Source: Thiobacillus sp. 63-78 (GTDB lineage: Bacteria; Pseudomonadota; Gammaproteobacteria; Burkholderiales; Thiobacillaceae). From it: 64,000 nucleotides of DNA. This document shows, one piece after another, positions 1 to 8,160 of the stretch (positions are counted from its first letter, which is position 1; every line of letters starts with the position of its first letter). The position numbers and the translations under genes were made by a program. The notes under the pieces are model-generated. The model worked only from the letters and a program-made list of their open reading frames with translations. It had not been told where the DNA came from and did no database searches. The stretch lies in assembly GCA_001899765.1 (NCBI GenBank), contig MKWM01000018.1:141860-205859 (forward strand), written 5' to 3'.

Positions 1-258
1 GTGGCGATGGGCAAGAAGCCCCTGGTGGGCCGCGGCACGCTCGCCAGCACGATCAACTACCGGGTGACGGACGGCGGGCGCACCCTGCTGGTGGGCAGCC
101 CGCAGAAATACGCGGCGGTGCAGCAGTTCGGCGCGAAGAAAGGCAGCCTCGGCAAGCGGGCGCCGTGGGGCGATATTCCTGCCCGTGAATTTTTAGGCGT
201 GAGCGCGCAGGATGCACGCGACATCCTGGACACAATTGAAGAGTATTTGATGCCCTGA
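1..258 (+). CDS. Phage virion morphogenesis protein (Mu gpG-like), 3' part
   Basis: C-terminal 85 residues of a small phage protein whose 5' end probably lies outside the window; the GTG at base 1 may be internal. The Ile-Asn-Tyr-Arg-Val stretch, the LLVGSPQKYAAVQQFG segment and the end PAREFLGVS...ILDTIEEYL are typical of the Mu gpG/phage virion morphogenesis family, which acts in tail assembly. No other phage gene follows, so this is the right edge of a prophage or a remnant. The next gene, srkA, is chromosomal. Confidence 0.7.
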   Translation: MAMGKKPLVGRGTLASTINYRVTDGGRTLLVGSPQKYAAVQQFGAKKGSLGKRAPWGDIPAREFLGVSAQDARDILDTIEEYLMP

Positions 259-393
259 CATTGTTTCGCTGTGTGACAATCTGTTTTATTTTCCCATCCC
301 GCCACGTTTCACCACGTCCCGCGAAATCCCATTTATCGCACCGATTCCTCTGTATTTATCTCACCTCCGATCAGGCTGCCTTGTTTCCCGCTC

Positions 394-1491
394 ATGATGG
401 ATACGCCCCACCCCTATTCCGCCCTGACCCCGGACTGTGCTCTTGACGCGCTCGACCGTACCGGTCTGCGCGCCGACGGCCGCCTGCTGGCGTTGAACAG
501 CTACGAGAATCGCGTCTACCAGATGGGCGTCGAGGACGCGCAGCCGGTGGTGGTCAAGTTCTACCGTCCCGAACGCTGGCGCGACGCGGCGATTCTGGAA
601 GAACACGCTTTCACCGCCGAACTGGCCGAGCGTGAAATTCCCGTGGTCGCGCCGCTGATCTTGAACGGTGCCACGCTCCACCCGCAAGAGGTAGGCCGTG
701 GTTGTAAAGACGCTGAAGCGTCAACAACCACGCTCCACCCGCAAGGGGTAGGCCGTGGTTGTAAAGACGCTGAAGCGTCAACAACCACGCTCCACCAGCA
801 CGCCGGTTTCCGTTTTGCCGTCTACCCTAAACAGGGTGGACGCATGCCCGAATTCGATCGTGCCGACACGCTCGAATGGATGGGCCGTTTTCTCGGGCGC
901 ATCCATGCGGTCGGGGCAACGGCGGATTTCGCGCATCGGCCGGCACTCAATCTGGAGACCTTCGGTTACGCGTCGCGCGATGTCCTGCGCAATGGACGCT
1001 GGCTGCCGGCCGACCTGATCGCCGCGTGGGACAGCGTGGTCGAGCATGCACTGGCCAGCGTGGCGCACTGTTACGAACGCGCCGGTCGGGTGCATGCCAT
1101 CCGCCTGCACGGCGACTGCCACGTCGGCAACGTGCTGTGGACCGAGGCCGGACCGCACTTCGTCGATTTCGACGACAGCCGCATGGGGCCGGCGGTGCAG
1201 GATCTGTGGATGCTGCTGTCCGGCGAACGCGAGGCGCAGCAGGCGCAGATGAGCGCGATCCTGAAAGGTTATGAAGACTTCATGGAATTCGATCCGCGCG
1301 AACTTCACCTGGTCGAAGCGCTCAGAACCTTGCGGCTGATTCATTACGCGGCCTGGCTCGCGCGGCGCTGGAACGACCCGGCTTTCCCCGCCGCGTTTCC
1401 GTGGTTCAATACGCAGCAGTACTGGCAGGCGCGCATCCTCGAATTGCGCGAGCAGATCGCGCTGATGGACGAGCCGCCGCTGGCGGTTTGA
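394..1491 (+). CDS. srkA: Serine/threonine stress kinase SrkA (RdoA/YihE)
   Basis: Cytoplasmic aminoglycoside-phosphotransferase-fold protein kinase of the SrkA/YihE family, which protects against envelope and oxidative stress. Residues 33-60 match the family N-lobe (LLALNSYENRVYQ). HGDCHVGN (239-246) is the catalytic loop and VDFDD (257-261) the metal-binding aspartates. The protein is 365 aa, longer than the usual 325 or so, because residues about 93-135 are an inserted two-copy 19-residue repeat (GRGCKDAEASTTTLHP) encoded by a palindromic DNA repeat. All core motifs are intact, so the kinase may still work. ATG codons occur at 394 and 397; the first is used here. Confidence 0.9.
   Translation: MMDTPHPYSALTPDCALDALDRTGLRADGRLLALNSYENRVYQMGVEDAQPVVVKFYRPERWRDAAILEEHAFTAELAEREIPVVAPLILNGATLHPQEVGRGCKDAEASTTTLHPQGVGRGCKDAEASTTTLHQHAGFRFAVYPKQGGRMPEFDRADTLEWMGRFLGRIHAVGATADFAHRPALNLETFGYASRDVLRNGRWLPADLIAAWDSVVEHALASVAHCYERAGRVHAIRLHGDCHVGNVLWTEAGPHFVDFDDSRMGPAVQDLWMLLSGEREAQQAQMSAILKGYEDFMEFDPRELHLVEALRTLRLIHYAAWLARRWNDPAFPAAFPWFNTQQYWQARILELREQIALMDEPPLAV
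671..796 (+). repeat. 57-bp tandem palindromic repeat inside srkA
   Basis: Two 57-bp copies (671-727 and 728-784) differ at one base, and a 12-bp start of a third copy follows (785-796). Each unit carries a hairpin: in copy 1, CGTGGTTGT (697-705) pairs with ACAACCACG (724-732), and GACGC (709-713) pairs with GCGTC (718-722). The unit is 19 codons, so the frame is kept. The 14-base string CCGTGGTTGTAAAG recurs at 29506-29519. Confidence 0.9.
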
Positions 1492-1583
1492 TGAATTTCG
1501 GCATGCAGGGCTTGGCGGTGGATGAATACCGACTGTTAGCCTATTATCTGAATAACGGAATTTCTGTATTACGGAGAATCAAA

Positions 1584-1832
1584 ATGCGTGAAACGCTCAT
1601 CGTTTCCAATCGCGGCCAGATCACCCTGCCGGCCGACATGCGCAAGCAGCTCGGCATCGCGCCCGGCAGCGCCGTGATTATCGAAACACGTAACGGCGAG
1701 CTTGCCCTGAAGCCCGCAGCCGTGCTGGAGATCGAACGCTATACCGACGAACAGATTGCCCAGTGGGACAGCGAGGACAAGCTGACCGCCGCCGAACGCA
1801 AGCGCATTCTGGCCCGGCTGCAGAAAACCTGA
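1584..1832 (+). CDS. AbrB/MazE-type antitoxin
   Basis: 82-aa swapped-hairpin AbrB DNA-binding protein. Residues 5-30 (LIVSNRGQITLPADMRKQLG) are the family signature; the C-terminal half is charged and probably wraps the toxin. The start is chosen at the ATG preceded by GGAG (1573-1576); longer readings add unrelated residues. Its stop overlaps the ATG of the PIN gene (TGATG), so the two are translationally coupled. The pair is a VapBC-like type II toxin-antitoxin module, expected to repress its own promoter. Confidence 0.88.
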   Translation: MRETLIVSNRGQITLPADMRKQLGIAPGSAVIIETRNGELALKPAAVLEIERYTDEQIAQWDSEDKLTAAERKRILARLQKT

Positions 1833-2233
1833 TGCGGCTCTTTCTCGATGCCAACATTCTTTTCACGGCGGCGCACAACCCCCAAGGCAAAGCCGCTCTG
1901 GTCATCGAGCTTGGCCAGGCTGGACTCTGGCAACTGGTCAGCAGTGCCTACGCGCTGGAGGAAGCGCGCCGCAACCTCGCGCTCAAATTCCCCGACGGAC
2001 TGGAACGGCTGGACGCGTTGGCTCAAGGTCTACGCATGTCACCCGACGCAGCAAGCCGGGATTGTCCGTCCGGATTGCCGGACAAGGACTGTCCCATCTA
2101 TCGCGCCGCGCATGCCTGCCGGGCGGATGTCCTGCTCACCGGCGATCTCCGCGATTTCGGGTTTCTGATGAATGATCGCAACAAGGCGGGCGGCCTGCTG
2201 GTTCAGACGGTCGCCGATTTTCTGAATACCTAA
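1832..2233 (+). CDS. PIN-domain ribonuclease toxin (VapC-like)
   Basis: 133-aa PIN-domain protein, the toxin partner of the AbrB-type antitoxin immediately upstream (one-base overlap). Candidate metal-binding acids are visible: Asp6 (LFLDANIL), Glu43/44 (YALEEAR), Asp84/86 (LPDKDCPIY) and Asp105 (LLTGDLRDF). Proteins of this family are Mg-dependent RNases that cut tRNA or rRNA. Length and motifs look complete, so the module is probably functional. Confidence 0.87.
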   Translation: MRLFLDANILFTAAHNPQGKAALVIELGQAGLWQLVSSAYALEEARRNLALKFPDGLERLDALAQGLRMSPDAASRDCPSGLPDKDCPIYRAAHACRADVLLTGDLRDFGFLMNDRNKAGGLLVQTVADFLNT

Positions 2234-2247
2234 GGTGAAGCCAGAAT

Positions 2248-4020
2248 ATGTGCGGCATAGCAGGTGAATTCCGGTTCGACAACACGGCGCCCGATGCGGC
2301 GGCGATGGCGCGCATGCTGGCCCGGCTGGCCCGGCGCGGGCCGGACGCCGAAGGCCAGCATACCGACGGGCCGGTGCGTCTGGGGCACCGGCGGCTGGCG
2401 ATCATCGACCTGTCGCCGCGCTCGCGCCAGCCGATGGTCGATGCCGCCAGCGGCACCGCGCTGGTGTTCAACGGCACGATCTACAACTACCCGGAACTGC
2501 GCGCCGAACTGATCGATCTCGGCCATGTCTTCCATTCCGACGGCGATACCGAAGTCATCCTGCGCGCCTGGCTGGCGTGGGGCGAGGCCTGCGTCGAGCG
2601 TCTGCACGGCATGTTTGCGTTCGCCATCTGGAATCGCGAGGGGCTGTTCCTGGCACGCGACCGCCTCGGCATCAAGCCGCTGTACTACAGCGAAAACCTC
2701 GGCCGCTTCCGCTTCGCCTCGACCCCCCAGGCGCTGATCGCCGGCGGCGGTGTCGATACCGGCCTCGACGCGGTGGCGCTGCATCATCTGTTCACGCTGC
2801 ATGCCGTGGTGCCGGCGCCGCGCACTATTTTCAACGGCATCCGCAAGCTGGCCCCCGGCACCACCCTGACGGTCAATGCGCGCGGCGAACTCACGCATCG
2901 GAAATACTGGTCGCTGAAAGCGGAACGCCCGGCTGCCCAATCGGAATGGAGCGAGGTCGAATGGACCGATGCCATCCACGCCAGTCTGCGCCAGGCGGTG
3001 AAGAAACGCATCGAGATCGCCGACGTCAAGGTCGGCGTGCTGCTTTCCGGCGGGCTTGATTCGAGCCTGCTGGTGGCGCTGCTCGCCGAACAGGGCGTGC
3101 CCGACCTGATGACGTTCTCGGTCGGCTTCGAGGACCAGCCGGAAGAGCGCGGCAATGAGTTCGAATACTCCGATCCGGTGGCGGCCATGTACGGCACACG
3201 CCATCACAAATATCTGATCCCCAATGCCGAAGTGTTGCGCCGCCTGCCGGAAGCGGTGGATCAGATGTCCGAACCGATGTTCGCGCAGGACGCCGTGGCC
3301 TTCTACCTGCTGTCCGAACAGGTCAGCAAGACCATCAAGGTCGTGCAGAGCGGGCAGGGCGCCGACGAGGTGTTCGGCGGCTATTTCTGGTATCCGCGCA
3401 TGGCGGCGGAAGCCGAAGGCAGTGCGCTGGAACGCTTCCGCCGCCATTATTTCGACCGCGATCACGACGAGTTCCTGGAACTCGTCACGCCAGCCTATCA
3501 CGGCCCCGACTACACGGCACGGACCATCGCCGCGCATCTGGCGGAACCTTTTGCCGACGACTTCATCGATCAGGTATTGCGTATGGATACGACCATGCTC
3601 ATTACCGACGATCCGGTGAAACGGGTCGACAACATGACCATGGCCTGGGGACTGGAAGCACGCGTGCCTTTTCTCGATCATCATCTGGTGGAACTCGCCG
3701 CGTCGATGCCGCCCGAACTGAAACTGGCCTCCGGGGGCAAACATGTGTTGAAGACGATTGCGCGAGGCCTGATCCCGGATGCGGTCATCGACCGCAAGAA
3801 GGGCTACTTTCCCATGCCGGCACTCAAGTTCGTTCGGGGTGATTTTTTATCCTTCATGCAGGACATCCTGAATTCGCAAGCCTGCCGTGAGCGCGGCCTG
3901 TATCAACGCGACTACGTGAACAGGCTGCTGGATGCGCCGGAGCAGCACCATACCCGCATCCAGGGCAGCAAGCTGTGGCATCTGGCTCTGCTCGAATACT
4001 GGCTGCAGAAACATGCGTAA
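2248..4020 (+). CDS. N-acetylglutaminylglutamine amidotransferase (AsnB family)
   Basis: 590-aa glutamine-dependent amidotransferase/asparagine-synthase family enzyme. Cys2 after Met1 is the glutaminase nucleophile. Residues 1-210 are the GATase II domain, and SGGLDSS (267-273) is the ATP-pyrophosphatase loop. Length and sequence resemble the subfamily that amidates N-acetylglutaminylglutamine to the osmolyte NAGGN rather than AsnB itself. That pathway normally has the GNAT/ATP-grasp synthetase and a peptidase gene beside it; neither is in this window. The subfamily call is from memory of the family; class membership is certain. Confidence 0.8.
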   Translation: MCGIAGEFRFDNTAPDAAAMARMLARLARRGPDAEGQHTDGPVRLGHRRLAIIDLSPRSRQPMVDAASGTALVFNGTIYNYPELRAELIDLGHVFHSDGDTEVILRAWLAWGEACVERLHGMFAFAIWNREGLFLARDRLGIKPLYYSENLGRFRFASTPQALIAGGGVDTGLDAVALHHLFTLHAVVPAPRTIFNGIRKLAPGTTLTVNARGELTHRKYWSLKAERPAAQSEWSEVEWTDAIHASLRQAVKKRIEIADVKVGVLLSGGLDSSLLVALLAEQGVPDLMTFSVGFEDQPEERGNEFEYSDPVAAMYGTRHHKYLIPNAEVLRRLPEAVDQMSEPMFAQDAVAFYLLSEQVSKTIKVVQSGQGADEVFGGYFWYPRMAAEAEGSALERFRRHYFDRDHDEFLELVTPAYHGPDYTARTIAAHLAEPFADDFIDQVLRMDTTMLITDDPVKRVDNMTMAWGLEARVPFLDHHLVELAASMPPELKLASGGKHVLKTIARGLIPDAVIDRKKGYFPMPALKFVRGDFLSFMQDILNSQACRERGLYQRDYVNRLLDAPEQHHTRIQGSKLWHLALLEYWLQKHA

Positions 4021-5263
4021 GGCCTTCTTGCTCCTGGCGCTGCTGGCGGCGGGCCCGGTTCCGGCGCAGGACGACTTCGACAACTGGCTCGGCACTTTCC
4101 GGCAGGATGCCCGGGCGCAGGGTATTTCTTCCGCCACGCTCGACGCCGCGCTTTCAGGCGTGGCGCCGAATGCGCGCGTCATCGAACTCGATCGCCGCCA
4201 GCCCGAATTCCTGCAGACCTTTTCCGGCTATCTGGGGCAACGCCTGACTGCGGGCCGGGTGGCGCGCGGCAAGGTCTTGCTGGAAGAAAACAAGGCCTTG
4301 CTGGATGCGGTCGAGCAGAAATACGGCATACCCAGGACCGTGCTGGTGGCGCTGTGGGGGCTGGAAACCCACTACGGCACGATACAGGGCAGCCTCAACG
4401 TGCCGACGAGCCTGGCCACGCTGGCCTGGGACGGACGTCGCAGCGGGTTTTTTCGTGGCCAGCTGCTCGATGCGCTGCGCATCATCGACGCCGGGCATGT
4501 CAGCGCCGCAGACATGAAGGGATCCTGGGCGGGCGCGATGGGCAACATGCAGTTCATGCCGTCGACTTTCCGTGCCTATGCGGTGGACGGCGACGGCGAC
4601 GGCCGCATCGATGTGTGGCAGTCGCTGCCCGACGCCCTGTATTCCGCCGCCAACTATCTGCGGCAGGCAGGCTGGCGTGCAAACGAGCCGGTGGCGCTCG
4701 AGGTGCGGTTGCCGGAAGGCTTCGACTGGCGCCTGGGCCGCGTGGAACACCGCCTGCCGATGGCGGACTGGAAAGCGCTTGGCGTCCAGGCCGTGGATGC
4801 GGAGGCCCTGCCCGACGTGACGGGACGCGCCGCCATCGTCCTGCCGCAGGGCTGGCAGGGACCGGCCTTCATGGTATTCGACAACTTCGACGTGGTGATG
4901 AAATGGAACCGTTCGATGAATTACGCCCTGACGGTGGCGCAACTGTCGCACCAGCTGGCGGGGGGCCATGCACTGGCCGCGCGTGAAGGCGAAACCGGTG
5001 CGCTCAGCATCGAACAGCTGAGGACGATGCAGCAGGCGCTCAACGAAATAGGCATCGATGCGGGCGTGCCGGACGGCCTGCTCGGTCCGCGCACGCAAAC
5101 CGCGATCCGTGTGTATCAGGCCCTGCACCAGCTCCCGGTCGACGGCTATCCCGCGCCGAGCGTACTGGCGCACGTTGAGCAGACGCATGCCGCTGCCGCG
5201 GCGGCAGGCCGGCTCACGCTGACGCCCGCACCGACCTTCGCCGACGCCGGTGCGCCGCCCTGA
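4013..5263 (+). CDS. Lytic murein transglycosylase, MltB family
   Basis: 416-aa periplasmic peptidoglycan lyase that cleaves the MurNAc-GlcNAc bond to form 1,6-anhydro ends. Residues 1-18 are a signal peptide without a lipobox cysteine (it ends GPVPAQ), so the protein is probably soluble. The SLT_2 domain spans about 25-320, with the catalytic Glu118 in LWGLETHYG and the GAMGNMQFMPST motif. A peptidoglycan-binding domain follows near 340-400. The start at 4013 overlaps the amidotransferase stop by 8 bases, which suggests coupling; a longer reading from 3932 only adds antisense-like residues. Confidence 0.9.
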   Translation: MRKAFLLLALLAAGPVPAQDDFDNWLGTFRQDARAQGISSATLDAALSGVAPNARVIELDRRQPEFLQTFSGYLGQRLTAGRVARGKVLLEENKALLDAVEQKYGIPRTVLVALWGLETHYGTIQGSLNVPTSLATLAWDGRRSGFFRGQLLDALRIIDAGHVSAADMKGSWAGAMGNMQFMPSTFRAYAVDGDGDGRIDVWQSLPDALYSAANYLRQAGWRANEPVALEVRLPEGFDWRLGRVEHRLPMADWKALGVQAVDAEALPDVTGRAAIVLPQGWQGPAFMVFDNFDVVMKWNRSMNYALTVAQLSHQLAGGHALAAREGETGALSIEQLRTMQQALNEIGIDAGVPDGLLGPRTQTAIRVYQALHQLPVDGYPAPSVLAHVEQTHAAAAAAGRLTLTPAPTFADAGAPP

Positions 5264-5316
5264 AGCACCCGGTCGGCAACTGTGATATTTTTAGTCGGTA
5301 ATCCGGGAGACGAAGG

Positions 5317-5718
5317 GTGAGTGACGCGCGCAATGTATTGGGAGGCCCGCTGCAGGTGTGCAGCGTATCGCCGATGACCGGCTTTGTTCGTGATGGCATC
5401 TGCCGTACCGGCCCACAGGATGTCGGCAGTCATACCGTCTGCGCGCAGGTGACCGACGCATTCCTGCAGTATTCGCAAAGCCGCGGCAACGACCTGGTGA
5501 CGCCTGTTCCCGAATACGGCTTTCCCGGCCTGAAGGCGGGCGATCGCTGGTGCGTGTGCGCCGCGCGCTGGCTCGAAGCCGCCGAAAACGGCCTGGCGCC
5601 GCCGGTCGTGCTGAGCGCGACCCATGAGCGCACCCTGCAGACGGTTGCGCTGGCGGACCTCAAGTATCATGCCCTGCGCGCCCCCGATCATCCGGATCAG
5701 CGCTTCTACGAGCCATGA
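5317..5718 (+). CDS. DUF2237 family protein
   Basis: 133-aa conserved protein starting at a GTG preceded by GGGAG and GAAGG. The segments NVLGGPLQVCS, GFVRDGIC, HTVCAQVTDAFL and LKAGDRWCVCAARWLEA are characteristic of DUF2237. The family has conserved cysteines but no assigned reaction. Its stop overlaps the ATG of the next gene (ATGA), so the two are cotranslated. Confidence 0.85.
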   Translation: MSDARNVLGGPLQVCSVSPMTGFVRDGICRTGPQDVGSHTVCAQVTDAFLQYSQSRGNDLVTPVPEYGFPGLKAGDRWCVCAARWLEAAENGLAPPVVLSATHERTLQTVALADLKYHALRAPDHPDQRFYEP

Positions 5719-6074
5719 GTCTGGTCTGCTGGAAATGCGGCGCGAGCCTGGCCGGTCTGCCGTTGCCGCTGTCGCGCCGCGACACCTGCCCCAGCTGCCG
5801 TTCCGACCTGCATGTCTGCAAGCTGTGCCGCCACTACGATGCGCACCGTGCCGGCCAGTGCCGCGAACTGGCGGCCGACCGGGTCGCCGACAAGATACGC
5901 GTCAACGATTGCGGCTGGTTCGTGCCGCGGCCGGAAGCCTATCGCGGCGGCGGCGCGGTGATGGCGCAGGCGAGCCGCAGCGCGCTGGATGCGCTGTTCT
6001 CGAACCCGCCCGTTGAAGACGAACCCGCCAAGCTGGCGAAACCCGACCTGCTCGACGACCTGTTCAGGAAATAA
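5715..6074 (+). CDS. Small zinc-ribbon protein, function unknown
   Basis: 119-aa protein with three CxxC knuckles near its N-terminus (Cys5/8, Cys25/28, Cys35/38), suggesting one or two bound zinc ions. The C-terminal third is acidic and ends LLDDLFRK, a possible partner-binding tail. It is cotranslated with the DUF2237 gene and converges with the EamA transporter gene, overlapping it by 11 bases. It resembles conserved proteobacterial hypothetical proteins with no known role. Confidence 0.75.
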   Translation: MSLVCWKCGASLAGLPLPLSRRDTCPSCRSDLHVCKLCRHYDAHRAGQCRELAADRVADKIRVNDCGWFVPRPEAYRGGGAVMAQASRSALDALFSNPPVEDEPAKLAKPDLLDDLFRK

Positions 6075-6954
6075 CGGGCTGGCGCAACTGCCGCAGCGCC
6101 TGCCACTCATACAGCACGAGGCCCGCACCGATCAGCGCGATGCCGGCCCAGCCGATGGCCGGGATGCGTTCATGATTCAGCGTCTGGCCCAGCAGCAGCG
6201 CCGATACCGGCGTGATCAGCATGATCAGCGCGATGCGCCCGGCGCCCAGATGCTTGATGATGTAGTAATACAGCGTGAAGCCCACCACCGAACCGAGGAT
6301 GCCGAGATAGACGATGGCCATACCGGCCCGCAGCGTGATCGCGGCAGGCCACTGCGCGGCGTCGGTCATGACCCAGGCCAGCACGAAACAGGGCACGGCC
6401 ACGCCGAGCGAGCCGGTGGTGATGGCGAGCGACGAGACCCGCACGTTCAGGCGCTTGATCCACACCAGCCCGAGCGCCTGCAGCGCCATGCCGGCCACCA
6501 CGGCGAGCGTGCCGAGCGTGGCCTGAGCGTCGCCCGGCCAGGGCTGGCCGAAGATCAGCCACAGGCCGGCCAGTGCCAGCCCGAGTCCGCCGATACGGCG
6601 CGGCGTCAGCGTGCGCTCGGCGAGCCAGAGCGCGGCGAACACCCCGGTGATCAGCGGAGACAGTCCGAAGATGACCGAAATCAGTCCCGACGGAATATGC
6701 AGCGCCCCCCAGTAAGTGAGCAGCATCGACGAAAACAGCGACAGCCCGCTGACCGCGTACAGCCGCCGCGCGGCCGGGGTGAAGGGAAACGCGGTGCGGG
6801 TGGCGGCGAGCAGCAGCAGGCAGACCGCCAGCCCGATCGCCATGCGTGACATCACCGCGAAACTGAAGCCGGCGCCCTGCGCGCTCCACTGGATGGCGAG
6901 CGGCGTGGTCGACCAGATGAGGATCACGCCAAGATAGGCGGCCGGGACGGACAT
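6064..6954 (-). CDS. EamA/DMT-family transporter
   Basis: 296-aa inner-membrane protein with about ten hydrophobic helices arranged as two EamA repeats. VILIWSTTPLAIQW in helix 1 and the LGILGSVVGFTLYYYIIKHLG segment of the second repeat are typical of drug/metabolite exporters. Substrate cannot be read from sequence. It lies 12 bases downstream of rnk on the same strand. Confidence 0.87.
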   Translation of the reverse strand: MSVPAAYLGVILIWSTTPLAIQWSAQGAGFSFAVMSRMAIGLAVCLLLLAATRTAFPFTPAARRLYAVSGLSLFSSMLLTYWGALHIPSGLISVIFGLSPLITGVFAALWLAERTLTPRRIGGLGLALAGLWLIFGQPWPGDAQATLGTLAVVAGMALQALGLVWIKRLNVRVSSLAITTGSLGVAVPCFVLAWVMTDAAQWPAAITLRAGMAIVYLGILGSVVGFTLYYYIIKHLGAGRIALIMLITPVSALLLGQTLNHERIPAIGWAGIALIGAGLVLYEWQALRQLRQPVIS

Positions 6955-6966
6955 CGGGCACCCGGC

Positions 6967-7383
6967 TCAGAGCGTGTAATCTCCCGCGCGTTCGGGTTGA
7001 TAGGGGAGGTCGACGATGCGCGCGTGCACGGTCTGTCCGCCCGCCGCGCACCATTCGATGTGCTGCCCGACCGCCAGGCCCAGCACGGCGATCCCCGCGG
7101 GCGCCGCCACCGACAGCTGATCCGGGCGGCCGGCGAAATCGCGCGGGTACACCAGGGTCATCTCGACTTCCCTGTTCTCCGGCCCGAGTACGAAACGGAT
7201 GCGTGAATTCATGGTCACGACGTTGGACGGCATCGCTTCAGGGGATGCGATCTGCGCACGATCGAGCTCCTCGCGCAGCGCTTCGACCCCGGGCTGGTCG
7301 TCAGGCAGGCCGGCGAGCATGGCTTCGAGGCGCTCCAGGTCGCGCTCGGATACGGTGATGGCGGGTCGGGTGGTGATTTCCAT
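6967..7383 (-). CDS. rnk: Nucleoside diphosphate kinase regulator Rnk
   Basis: 138-aa Rnk/GreA-like protein. The N-terminal helical part (TVSERDLERLEAML) is a short coiled-coil-like arm, and the C-terminal FKBP-like domain holds FVLGPENREVEMTLVYP and VAAPAGIAVLGLAVGQ. Family members bind RNA polymerase near the secondary channel. The start at 7383 gives the family N-terminus. The gene is separated from the upstream gene by a strong terminator, so it probably has its own promoter and reads on into the transporter gene. Confidence 0.88.
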   Translation of the reverse strand: MEITTRPAITVSERDLERLEAMLAGLPDDQPGVEALREELDRAQIASPEAMPSNVVTMNSRIRFVLGPENREVEMTLVYPRDFAGRPDQLSVAAPAGIAVLGLAVGQHIEWCAAGGQTVHARIVDLPYQPERAGDYTL

Positions 7384-7399
7384 GGCGGTCTCCACAAGT

Positions 7400-7438
7400 C
7401 TGAAAAATGAAAACCGCCCGGGCCGAAGCCCGGGCGGT
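7400..7438 (-). terminator. Rho-independent terminator
   Basis: An 11-bp perfect stem (7413-7423 with 7428-7438) and a four-base loop, followed on the minus strand by TTTTCATTTTT. It ends transcription of the thioredoxin/HEAT gene before rnk. Confidence 0.88.
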
Positions 7439-7477
7439 GTGATTAAAATTATAGCACCGAAGGGCGCAGTCCAGGCC

Positions 7478-8116
7478 CTAGCCTGTTGGCGGCAGAGCGT
7501 CCAGACTTTCCGCGGCGATCTCGCGTACGTCCGCGTCTTCGTCCGCCAGCCGCGCATCCAGCCAGCTGCGTGCGGCGGCATCCCCGGTCAGCCCCAGGTA
7601 ATGGCAGGCATCGGCGCGCACCCGCGCGTCGGGATGCTGTGACAGTTCACCCAGGCGCGGCAGCAGCGCGCGCAGCGTGTCGCTGCCGGCAAAGGCTTCC
7701 AGCAGCACGCCGGCGCCCAGCCGCACGTTGAGGCTGGCCTCGACGTTGCCGACAATGGGCAGTACCGCCGCGAGCAGCGAGGAGTCGGCCTCGATCAGCG
7801 CCTGCGCACGCGGCAGCTGGCCTTCCTTCAATAGCATGTGGAACCAGTCGGCCAGGCCGGTCTCGCTGTCGGCCTTGGCCGCCCATTCGGCGAGTTCGGC
7901 CGGGCTGCGCATGCCGGCGAGTTCGATGCGGCCGAGCCGCAGCCACGGCACGGTCCTGACGCCGAGTGTTTGTCCCACTTCGGGGTGAACGTTCAGGTTC
8001 ACGGCTTCGAGACGTCCGATCGCACCCCGCTTCACCAGGTCGGCCAGCGCCGACAGCATGGCCGGGCAATAGGGGCATTGGGTGGAAATGAGCAGGAGGG
8101 CGTCGGGAGCGGACAT
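7478..8116 (-). CDS. Thioredoxin-fold protein with HEAT repeats
   Basis: 212-aa fusion. Residues 1-85 are a glutaredoxin/thioredoxin fold with an active-site CPYC near residue 15 (STQCPYCPAM) and the cis-Pro motif RTVPWL. Residues about 100-212 are alpha-helical HEAT-like repeats (HPDARVRADACHYLGL, DEDADVREIAAESLDAL). The combination suggests a disulfide reductase or sensor with a protein-binding scaffold; the partner is unknown. It is divergent from the MBL hydrolase gene, with 44 bases between them. Confidence 0.82.
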   Translation of the reverse strand: MSAPDALLLISTQCPYCPAMLSALADLVKRGAIGRLEAVNLNVHPEVGQTLGVRTVPWLRLGRIELAGMRSPAELAEWAAKADSETGLADWFHMLLKEGQLPRAQALIEADSSLLAAVLPIVGNVEASLNVRLGAGVLLEAFAGSDTLRALLPRLGELSQHPDARVRADACHYLGLTGDAAARSWLDARLADEDADVREIAAESLDALPPTG

Positions 8117-8160
8117 GGCGGCGGGAATCCGGTGCGGCGGAATCGGCAGATAATGGCAGG

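Noticed and set aside
671..796. Possible CRISPR array
   Set aside because: The copies are directly adjacent with no unique spacers, lie in frame in a coding gene and have no cas genes nearby.
2230..3744. Long open frame antisense to the amidotransferase gene
   Set aside because: It mirrors a clear asnB-family gene; its His/Arg/Gly-rich translation has no domain. It is a by-product of high GC codon bias.
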